Shown here one piece after another: positions 1 through 5,315 of a stretch of DNA of 7,651 bases (its first letter is position 1; the number at the start of each line of letters is the position of its first letter). The position numbers and the translations under genes are program-made. Below the pieces are notes generated by a model that was not told the DNA's origin, made no database searches, and saw only the letters and a program-made list of their open reading frames with translations. The DNA is taken from positions 1-7,651 of the forward strand of contig DLQW01000003.1 of the NCBI GenBank assembly GCA_002474405.1, written 5' to 3'. Source of the DNA: Christensenella sp. UBA7597 (lineage in GTDB: Bacteria; Bacillota; Clostridia; Christensenellales; Borkfalkiaceae).

Positions 1-929
1 ATTCCGTTACTTCTATCGGCAATTCCGCGTTCACAAAGTGCCGCATGCTTACGACCATAACAATCCCGAACAGCGTTACTTCTATCGGCAATTACACGTT
101 CAAAGAGTGCAGCGGTCTTACAAGCATTACGCTGCCAGAAGGCGTTACCTCTATCGGCGATTCCGCATTCTATAATTGCAGCAGTCTTACAAGCATTACG
201 ATACCGAATTCCGTTACTTCTATCGGCAGTTACGCGTTCGAAGGGTGCAGCAAGCTTACAAGCATTACGATACCGAAGTCCGTTACTTCTATCGGCAGTG
301 GTGCGTTCGAGCAATGCAGCGCGCTTACATACAACGTAAAAGAAAACTTACGCTATCTCGGAAACTCAAACAATCCTTATCTCTATTTGGCAGGCACTCC
401 GAGCACAACCATAACCGAGGCGAAAATCAATAAAAATTGCCGATTTATCGGTTCGGATGCATTCAGAAATTGCAGCAGCCTTACAAACATAACAATTCCC
501 GACAGCATTACTTCTATCGGCAGTTACGCGTTCATGTATTGTACCAGTCTCGCAAACATAACGATTCCGGATAGAGTAACTTATATCGGAAATTCTGCGT
601 TCGCGTATTGTTACGATCTCGCAAACATAACGATTCCGGATAGAGTAACTTATATCGGCTATTATACGTTCGTCGGTTGCCGCATGCTTACGACCATAAC
701 AATCCCGAACAGCGTTACTTCTATCGAAAATTCAGCCTTTTCTTATTGCGACAGTCTTACAAGCGTCTATTATAAAGGGAGTGAAAGCGACTGGAATAAA
801 ATGAATATAGATGGTTATAATAACGAAAAATTAATAAACGCAACCCGTTATTATTATAGCGCAACGAAGCCCGCCGCAAGCGGAAACTTCTGGCACTACA
901 ATTCTGACGGCGAAATCGAAACGTGGTAA
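1..929 (+). CDS. BspA-like leucine-rich-repeat surface protein, 3' part
   Basis: This is the C-terminal part of a probable secreted or cell-surface LRR protein. The frame is open from base 3 to the TAA at 927-929, and its first residues (SVTSIGNSAF) are already mid-repeat, so the true start lies left of the window and the ATG at base 45 is internal. It consists of about ten 23-residue units with consensus LTSITIPNSVTSIGSYAF followed by xxCxx, the TpLRR/BspA (LRR_5) pattern. A non-LRR stretch (about bases 321-450, with YLGNSNNPYLYLAG) interrupts the array, as in many BspA-type proteins. After the last repeat comes a cap with YYKGSESDWNKM and a final NFWHYNSDGEIETW, a tail frequent in LRR proteins of gut Clostridia. 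BspA relatives are linked to adhesion to host proteins or other cells, but ligand and anchoring cannot be read here: the signal peptide is outside the window and no LPxTG motif is visible. It is convergent with the minus-strand operon. The family is certain, the function is not. Confidence 0.92.
   Translation, partial: SVTSIGNSAFTKCRMLTTITIPNSVTSIGNYTFKECSGLTSITLPEGVTSIGDSAFYNCSSLTSITIPNSVTSIGSYAFEGCSKLTSITIPKSVTSIGSGAFEQCSALTYNVKENLRYLGNSNNPYLYLAGTPSTTITEAKINKNCRFIGSDAFRNCSSLTNITIPDSITSIGSYAFMYCTSLANITIPDRVTYIGNSAFAYCYDLANITIPDRVTYIGYYTFVGCRMLTTITIPNSVTSIENSAFSYCDSLTSVYYKGSESDWNKMNIDGYNNEKLINATRYYYSATKPAASGNFWHYNSDGEIETW
548..658 (+). repeat. Tandem duplicated LRR unit (69-bp period)
   Basis: Bases 548-589 and 617-658 are identical over 42 bases at an offset of 69 bases, which is exactly one 23-codon LRR unit (LANITIPDRVTYIG in both). 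Other units in the gene agree in protein but differ more in DNA, so this pair looks like a recent unit duplication or conversion. Confidence 0.85.
678..726 (+). repeat. 49-bp exact repeat of bases 39-87 within the LRR gene
   Basis: Bases 678-726 are identical to 39-87, an offset of 639 bases or 213 codons, and encode CRMLTTITIPNSVTSI in both places. The flanking unit sequences differ (NYTFKE after one copy, ENSAFSY after the other). This fits gene conversion or unit shuffling inside the repeat array. Confidence 0.85.
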
Positions 930-982
930 AACATTAACAGAAGAGCCATACCGAAAACACATTTATTACAAGCACAAAAATC

Positions 983-1013
983 GCCCGCGGGGAACGTTCC
1001 ACTCCCCGCGGGC
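983..1013. terminator. Probable bidirectional rho-independent terminator
   Basis: A perfect 11-bp GC-rich stem (983-993 pairing with 1003-1013) encloses a 9-base loop, 54 bases after the LRR gene stop. On the plus strand it is followed by a weak T tract (TACTTTTACTT). On the minus strand it is followed after CGA by five T, a better tract. It probably ends transcription of the LRR gene and may also stop the long minus-strand operon. Termination itself is inferred. Confidence 0.8.
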
Positions 1014-1021
1014 TACTTTTA

Positions 1022-1064
1022 CTTCCTTATTTTCGGCTTCCCCTTTCGGGCTTCTCTTGCCGAG
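1022..1064. repeat. Degenerate copy A of structured palindromic repeat
   Basis: It shares the lead CTTCCTTATT, then CGGCTTCCCC and TTTCGGG, with the two better copies downstream, but the second arm is decayed (only CGGC at 1034-1037 pairing with GCCG at 1059-1062). It is read as a worn copy of the same dispersed element. Confidence 0.5.
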
Positions 1065-1066
1065 CT

Positions 1067-1125
1067 GCCTTATTCTTGGCTTCCCCTCAGGGGGAAGCTG
1101 TCAACGTAGTTGACTGATGAGGGGC
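1067..1125. repeat. Copy B of structured palindromic repeat
   Basis: The lead CCTTATTCTTG is followed by two hairpins. The first is 1079-1086 pairing with 1091-1098 (GCTTCCCC/GGGGAAGC, 4-base loop). The second is 1100-1105 pairing with 1109-1114 (GTCAAC/GTTGAC, loop GTA). CCCCTCA at 1083-1089 can alternatively pair with TGAGGGG at 1118-1124, closing an outer stem around the second hairpin. No ORF is present. Elements of this style are dispersed in intergenic regions of many Clostridia. Mobility and function are unknown. Confidence 0.7.
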
Positions 1126-1163
1126 AGTTACATAAACTTTACCAAAAATTTTCAAACAAAGGG

Positions 1164-1224
1164 GCTTCCTTATTCTTAGCTTCCCCTTCGGGGAGGCTCC
1201 GCCGCATAGCGGCGGTGGAGAGGA
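1164..1224. repeat. Copy C of structured palindromic repeat
   Basis: It has the same lead as copy A and B (CTTCCTTATTCTTAG), then hairpin one at 1179-1186 pairing with 1190-1197 (one G:T pair, loop TTC) and hairpin two at 1199-1205 pairing with 1209-1215 (CCGCCGC/GCGGCGG, loop ATA). The second-arm sequence differs completely from copy B while base pairing is kept. It ends 16 bases from the stop of the Mrr-like gene, so it would be transcribed in the 3' end of that operon mRNA. Confidence 0.7.
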
Positions 1225-1240
1225 CATATACCCGCCTGCT

Positions 1241-3235
1241 TTACATCAGATTAAAAAACGCTTTGTCGCTGGCAAGCAGTTTCTCATCCAGTTGCCACAC
1301 GCCGTTTACCTTAATCAGCCCGAATTCGCACTCTTTCGCCGTTTCAAAAACGTCGTTGCCGTCGTAGCCGATAAACTTTTCGCCCAGCACTTCCAGGGCG
1401 TCTTTCGCGTCTTTCGTAAACGTGGAAGTCGTTACGAAAATACCGCGGCAATTCCGCTTGCCGTCCCGCATCTGGCGGCACGTCGCCGCGCCCACAAACT
1501 GCTGCACCAGCGTTTCCCCTATCATCCACTTTTCGGCAAACCCCTTCGTCGGGTCCCAGTTCTTCGCCTGTATGTAGATGGTTTCGCGGAAGCCGAATCT
1601 GTCCGTCAGCTCTATTTCGCCGTCGATTCCGCCGTCGTTTTTGCCGCCCGAAATGCGAAGCCCCTCCAGCCGTCTGCCGCTTTTCAGCGAATACCGCTCC
1701 AGCAGATACACCGAATAATACTCGAAATATTCGCCCGAAAGCGCGCGCAATCTCTTCAGAAATTCCTCTTTCAGTTTCTCGTCCGCCGTGCGGGGAGAAA
1801 CGGCGCTTTGCGCTGTGCGGGAGGAAGTTTCGCGGGACTGTGCCGTACGTGTCCCCGCGGAGCGCGTTTGCGGCTGCGCCGTACGGGAAGAAGTTTCGCG
1901 CGGCTGCGCCGTGCGCGCCCCCGCAGGAGCCTGCGCTTTCTGCGTGCTCTGTTTATTCTGCTCGTTTTGCGTGTTCTGCGTATTTTGCGCCGTGGTTTTC
2001 GGCGAAGTCTGCGCGGCTTGCAACGGCTTTGCCGCCTCTTTCGCTTCCGCGGGCTTTTCCGCAATTTTTTCTTCCGTCGGCTTTTCTTCGGCTGCCGGCT
2101 CTGCTTTCGGCTCCGTTATCCGTTCCGCTTTCGCAGCCGGGGCGGCTTCCGCTTTCGGCGCGGCTTTTTCCTCTTTTTTCGCGTTGGCGGCGTTGCCGAG
2201 GAACACGAAATCGGTCAGCCACAAATCTTTGAACGCGTCCTTTTTCGCGGGCGTTTTTTCCGCTTTTGCAGGGGCTTTCTCCTCTTTCTTTTCCGCCGCT
2301 TTCACGGGGGCAGAGGCGGCTTCAACAGGTTTTTTCGCCGCTTTTTCGGGAGCTTCTCCTGCCGCTTTTTCGGGAGCTTCTCCTGCTGCTTTTTCGGGCG
2401 CTTTTCCTGCTGCTTTTTCGGGCGCTTTTTCTTCCGCTACGGGTGCGGGCGCAATCGAATCCGCAGGGGCGGGCGCGGGTTCGGCGGCTTTTGCCGCGGG
2501 TTTTCTGCCGCGCTTTTTCGGCAGCGGTTTTTCTTCCGTTTTTGCCTCGGCTTTTGCTTCGGCTTTTACTTCGGATTCCGTCCCCGAAGTCGGTTCCGCC
2601 GCCCGCGTTTCAGCCGTTTCTGCGGCGGTTTTCTTCGTGCGTTTTCTGCCCAGCGCTTCCGCTTTCGCCACGGCTTTTTCCACCGCTTTTTTCAGCGATT
2701 CTTCTATCGCCGTACGTTTTTCCTCTTCCTTTTCCTGCACCGCTTCCAACGTCTTTTCGGCTTTGCCTGCGGCGGGTTTTCTGCCGCGCTTTTTCTTTTC
2801 CGCCGTCGCCCCGGCAGGCTTTTCGGCAGGCTTTTCCGCAGACTTTTCCGCAGGTTTTTCCGCGGGATTTCCTGCGGGATTTCCTGCGGGTTTTTCCGCC
2901 GTTTTTTCTTCCGCGGCGGCTTTCAGCGAGCACAGATTCGTGGCTTTATCGAACAGCACTTCGCCCGTCTCTTCCATCAGCGAAAAATTCGAACCGAATT
3001 TGCCTTTGATATCGGGGATATCCGCGTTTTCTTCGGGGTATTTCGCCGTGTATTCTTTCACGGCTTCTTCTAAAAGTTCGTTCCACTTATACGGCTTTTT
3101 TTCCAGCAAAGCGCGCAGAATTTCTTTCTGCCGTTTCGCTTTCGCCGCCCGCGTAACCGGCTTTGCCGCGCCCGCGCCTTTGCCGCTTTTTTCCGCGGCG
3201 GGTTCCGTTTCGTTCATTGTTAATTGTTGTTCCAT
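1241..3235 (-). CDS. Mrr-family nuclease with winged-helix N-terminus and AT-hook, histone-H1-like linker
   Basis: This 664-residue protein has three parts. Residues about 34-105 form a compact, probably winged-helix segment (KRQKEILRALLEKKPYKWNEL through GEVLFDKATNLCSL). Residues about 106-485 are low complexity, rich in Lys, Ala, Glu and Pro like a histone H1 tail, with AT-hook-like cores KKKRGRKP (147-154) and KKRGRKP (240-246), a basic GRKRTKK (196-202), tandem repeats, an Asn/Gln-rich patch (417-435) and RTAQ repeats (441-475). Residues about 486-645 match the Mrr/PD-(D/E)xK endonuclease fold: GGIDG with D538, then IYIQAK with Q556 and K558, the QxK form usual in Mrr, and later GIFVTTSTFT. 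The catalytic set looks intact. The start at 3235 has AAAGGA 11 bases upstream; M7 has no such site. It lies 30 bases after recO, on the same strand, as the last operon gene. Mrr enzymes cut modified DNA, but a repair or nucleoid role is equally possible here. The domain calls are firm for the nuclease and moderate for the winged helix. Confidence 0.88.
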   Translation of the reverse strand: MEQQLTMNETEPAAEKSGKGAGAAKPVTRAAKAKRQKEILRALLEKKPYKWNELLEEAVKEYTAKYPEENADIPDIKGKFGSNFSLMEETGEVLFDKATNLCSLKAAAEEKTAEKPAGNPAGNPAEKPAEKSAEKPAEKPAGATAEKKKRGRKPAAGKAEKTLEAVQEKEEEKRTAIEESLKKAVEKAVAKAEALGRKRTKKTAAETAETRAAEPTSGTESEVKAEAKAEAKTEEKPLPKKRGRKPAAKAAEPAPAPADSIAPAPVAEEKAPEKAAGKAPEKAAGEAPEKAAGEAPEKAAKKPVEAASAPVKAAEKKEEKAPAKAEKTPAKKDAFKDLWLTDFVFLGNAANAKKEEKAAPKAEAAPAAKAERITEPKAEPAAEEKPTEEKIAEKPAEAKEAAKPLQAAQTSPKTTAQNTQNTQNEQNKQSTQKAQAPAGARTAQPRETSSRTAQPQTRSAGTRTAQSRETSSRTAQSAVSPRTADEKLKEEFLKRLRALSGEYFEYYSVYLLERYSLKSGRRLEGLRISGGKNDGGIDGEIELTDRFGFRETIYIQAKNWDPTKGFAEKWMIGETLVQQFVGAATCRQMRDGKRNCRGIFVTTSTFTKDAKDALEVLGEKFIGYDGNDVFETAKECEFGLIKVNGVWQLDEKLLASDKAFFNLM
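2330..2425 (-). repeat. Four 24-bp tandem repeats in the Mrr-like gene
   Basis: Residues 271-302 are four 8-residue units of the form APEKAAGE/K, the last ending AAKK. In DNA the units are nearly the same (CTTTTTCGGGAGCTTCTCCT type on the plus strand), so unit number could change by slippage without breaking the frame. Confidence 0.85.
2813..2896 (-). repeat. Seven 12-bp tandem repeats in the Mrr-like gene
   Basis: Residues 114-141 are seven 4-residue units: EKPA, GNPA, GNPA, EKPA, EKSA, EKPA, EKPA. They sit just before the first AT-hook-like motif. The period is a multiple of three, so gain or loss of units would keep the frame. Confidence 0.8.
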
Positions 3236-3265
3236 TGAAAAATATGTCCTTTGAAATATGTATTT

Positions 3266-4177
3266 TTATTCGCGAAAATCCCCTTTGAAATCGTCGCGAT
3301 ACAAGCGGTAAAATTCCGTAAAGCACGGATAATCCCGCTCCGTTTTGCCCGATAAATAGGCTTTTAACAGGCGTAAAGCGCGTAATTCCGCGTCATTTTT
3401 GCTTGTTTTTGCCTCGTTTTTCTCAAAAAAATCGCCGTTTTTAAGCGTTTTTTCTGCATTTTTTGCCCCGAAATCAACGTTTTTTTGCGTATTTTCGTAC
3501 GAAATTCCGCTGATTTTACGCAAAAAATCGTATGTTTTCACGCTTGCGCGCACCGGATTTCCGCCTGCGCCGCCCGCCGCCGCGCCGCATTTTCCGCACA
3601 GAAATCTGCCGCCCGAAAAATCGAAATAGCAAACCGATTTTTCCGCGCCCGCACACGAAACCGCGCCGGATTCCGCGCCCGCGCTTTTTTCGATTTCGTT
3701 GCCGCATGCGCCGCAGCCGTCAAGGTCTATCATATACCCCGCCTCGAAAAGGGCGGTGAGCAGAAACGAACAGAGCGCCTCGGCGGGCGTTTCGTTTTCT
3801 TCGCCGTAGGCAAGCGAACGGAGCGCCTGCGCCGCGGCAATGAAAAGCGCCTCGTTTTCCGAGCCCTCCGCCGAAAGCTCGTCCGCGATTTCCGCCACCG
3901 AACACGCGGCGTAGTAACGCGTGATATCCGTGCGCAACGGGAAAAATCCGTCGTGCTGATAAGCGGACGTAACCGTGTTTCTGCCGTTTTTTTCCGCCAG
4001 AACGTATTCGCAGAAAGAAAACGGCTGCGCGGCGAACGCGAGGCGCGCGCCCGATTTTTTTACGCCTTTGATGCCCGCGGTGAGTTTGCCCGCCGACGGC
4101 GTTAACAGCGTTAAAATTTTGTCCGCGTCCTTATAATCGGCAGCGCGGAGCACGATCGCGTCCGTTTTGATTTCCAT
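3266..4177 (-). CDS. recO: DNA repair protein RecO
   Basis: RecO takes part in RecF-pathway recombination repair: it anneals single strands and, with RecR, loads RecA on SSB-coated DNA. The N-terminus MEIKTDAIVLRAADYKDADK followed by LTLLTPSAGKLTAGIKGVKK is the typical OB-fold start. A helical domain follows (PLRTDITRYYAACSVAEIADEL, about 80-101). Two Cys pairs, C155/C158 (GCGACG) and C194/C197 (LCGKCG), form the zinc site seen in many RecO proteins. At 303 residues it is longer than the usual 240-260. The excess lies in an Ala/Gly/Ser-rich loop between the Cys pairs (165-180) and in a charged insertion at 228-262 carrying a tandem repeat. The end (FTEFYRLYRDDF) is family-like. AGGA ends 4 bases before the ATG. 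It follows yqzL by 23 bases, in the usual Firmicutes order. Confidence 0.95.
   Translation of the reverse strand: MEIKTDAIVLRAADYKDADKILTLLTPSAGKLTAGIKGVKKSGARLAFAAQPFSFCEYVLAEKNGRNTVTSAYQHDGFFPLRTDITRYYAACSVAEIADELSAEGSENEALFIAAAQALRSLAYGEENETPAEALCSFLLTALFEAGYMIDLDGCGACGNEIEKSAGAESGAVSCAGAEKSVCYFDFSGGRFLCGKCGAAAGGAGGNPVRASVKTYDFLRKISGISYENTQKNVDFGAKNAEKTLKNGDFFEKNEAKTSKNDAELRALRLLKAYLSGKTERDYPCFTEFYRLYRDDFKGDFRE
3401..3484 (-). repeat. Degenerate 42-bp tandem repeat inserted in recO
   Basis: Residues 232-245 (KNVDFGAKNAEKTL) and 246-259 (KNGDFFEKNEAKTS) are two 14-residue units sharing 8 positions, followed by a partial third (KND). Their DNA agrees at 26 of 42 positions by eye. The stretch is AT-rich (many AAA/TTT runs) compared with the rest of the gene. 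Confidence 0.7.
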
Positions 4178-4200
4178 TTTTTCCTGCGCTTTTACGGCGT

Positions 4201-4323
4201 TTACGGCTTTAAATTTTTATCCGTCAGTTCGCGGTACAGCATGTAATAGCTTACGCCGCCCGTTTTTTCGAACAGCTCCCACGCGAGCTTCGCCGCCTTG
4301 GTTTCTCCGTTTTCCTTTCTCAT
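4201..4323 (-). CDS. yqzL: YqzL-family small protein
   Basis: This ORF encodes a 40-residue protein, MRKENGETKAAKLAWELFEK then TGGVSYYMLYRELTDKNLKP. The core W-x-L-F-x-x-T-G-x-x-x-x-Y-x-L-Y-x-E-L matches the small YqzL family, which in Bacillus relatives is encoded between era and recO, exactly its place here. A perfect AGGAGG (4332-4337) stands 8 bases before the ATG, the best ribosome binding site in the operon. The gene lies 54 bases after era and 23 before recO. The biochemical role of YqzL is not known to me. Identity rests on core pattern, length, and conserved position; no search was done. Confidence 0.85.
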   Translation of the reverse strand: MRKENGETKAAKLAWELFEKTGGVSYYMLYRELTDKNLKP

Positions 4324-4331
4324 CGTTCCGC

Positions 4332-4337
4332 CCTCCT
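4332..4337 (-). promoter_or_regulatory. Ribosome binding site of yqzL
   Basis: The minus strand reads AGGAGG here, followed by an 8-base spacer (GCGGAACG) to the ATG at 4323. This full consensus site is what makes the very short yqzL ORF convincing. Confidence 0.85.
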
Positions 4338-4377
4338 GTTATCCACAGAATGAGCGGATTGCCGCGCTTTTATTCGC

Positions 4378-5283
4378 TTACAGCATCTGCGGCTTTTCGT
4401 AACCGAATTCTTTCATCAGATTCGGGCGGTCGCGCCAGTCCTCTTTTACTTTTACGTACGTGGTGAGGAACACTTTGCTTTGCAGAAACTTTTCCATATC
4501 CTGCCGCGCGAACGAGGAAACTTCTTTGATAGCCCTGCCCTGTTTGCCGATTAAAATCGCTTTGTGCGCCTGCTTTTCGCACACGATATCGAGGTTGATA
4601 TCGTATACGCCGTTTTCGTTGCGCGTAAACGTGTTGATAACGACAGCGACGCCGTGCGGGATTTCCTGATCGAATTTCAGCAGGATTTTTTCGCGCATGA
4701 TTTCCGCTATCATGAATTTTTCGCTGCGGTCGGATACGATTTCCTCTTCGAATACCTTGCCGCCCTCCGGCAGAAGATTGACGAGAAATTCTTTCAGCGC
4801 GCGCACGTTTCTGCCTTTTCGCGCCGATACGGGGAACACGTCCGTGCCCTCCAGCTTTTCCGCGAACAGCGCGAGATCGCCGGGGATTTTTTCCTTGGGC
4901 ATGATGTCCGTTTTCGTATACGCCACGACGAACGGAGTATCGGTTTTTTCCGCCTGCGCGCGATACTTCCGCATCAGCGAAAAATCTTCCTCGCTTAATT
5001 TTTCGTGCCCGTCCACGACGAATAAAATCGCGTCTACGTCCTTCGAACTTTCTTCCGTGGTGCGCATCATGACGTCGGTGAGCGCGTTGCGCGCCTTATA
5101 GATACCGGGGGTATCCACAAACACGATCTGGCTGTCCTTTTCCGTCAGCACCCCCAGAATTCTGTCCCGCGTGGTTTGCGGGCGCGGGGATACGATGGAT
5201 ACTTTCTCCCCCACCATCACGTTGATGAGCGTGCTTTTTCCTGCGTTGGCTTTGCCTATCACCGCTACGTAACCGCTTCTCAT
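4378..5283 (-). CDS. era: GTPase Era, ribosome small-subunit assembly
   Basis: Era binds the 3' end of 16S rRNA and assists 30S maturation. The protein of 301 residues is full length. The GTPase domain shows G1 GKANAGKST (10-18), G2 around PQTTRDR (35-41), G3 DTPG (57-60), G4 TKTD (123-126, usually NKxD) and G5 SAR (153-155). The C-terminal KH domain carries IGKQGRAIKE with GKQG at 246-249, then FARQDMEKFL and the ending VKVKEDWRDRP. The start at 5283 is set by homology (MRSGYVAVIGKANAGKS); the open frame extends upstream to 5505, but those 74 codons overlap ybeY and are not Era-like. The only Shine-Dalgarno-like site, AAGGAG at 5299-5304, is 15 bases from the ATG, longer than normal. It follows ybeY by 32 bases; dgkA and cdd, which lie between these genes in Bacillus, are absent. 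Confidence 0.97.
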   Translation of the reverse strand: MRSGYVAVIGKANAGKSTLINVMVGEKVSIVSPRPQTTRDRILGVLTEKDSQIVFVDTPGIYKARNALTDVMMRTTEESSKDVDAILFVVDGHEKLSEEDFSLMRKYRAQAEKTDTPFVVAYTKTDIMPKEKIPGDLALFAEKLEGTDVFPVSARKGRNVRALKEFLVNLLPEGGKVFEEEIVSDRSEKFMIAEIMREKILLKFDQEIPHGVAVVINTFTRNENGVYDINLDIVCEKQAHKAILIGKQGRAIKEVSSFARQDMEKFLQSKVFLTTYVKVKEDWRDRPNLMKEFGYEKPQML

Positions 5284-5315
5284 AGCCGCTGTATTTCTCT
5301 CCTTATGTGTTCCGC

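Noticed and set aside
45..47. ATG at base 45 as start of the LRR protein
   Set aside because: The frame is open and already encodes an LRR unit upstream of it to the window edge, so it is internal.
1022..1224. CRISPR array
   Set aside because: The repeats are unequal, irregularly spaced and internally palindromic, with no constant repeat and spacer length and no cas gene nearby.
1110..1367. 85-codon plus-strand ORF in the intergenic repeats
   Set aside because: It runs through the palindromic repeats and into the antisense of the Mrr-like gene, with no family resemblance.
1292..3254. Long plus-strand open frames (593 and 488 codons) opposite the Mrr-like gene
   Set aside because: They are antisense to the GC-rich Lys/Ala/Glu repeats and translate to monotonous Arg/Phe or Ala/Phe/Ser strings with no domain, while the minus frame has a clear nuclease domain and ribosome binding site.
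3236..3265. Separate promoter for the Mrr-like gene in the 30-base gap after recO
   Set aside because: The gap is AT-rich but too short to hold a -35 and -10 pair at normal spacing plus the ribosome binding site; no clear TTGACA/TATAAT pair is seen.
5113..5121. Second DnaA-like box (TATCCACAA) inside era
   Set aside because: It is an imperfect match and is fixed by the codons for the conserved DTPG motif.
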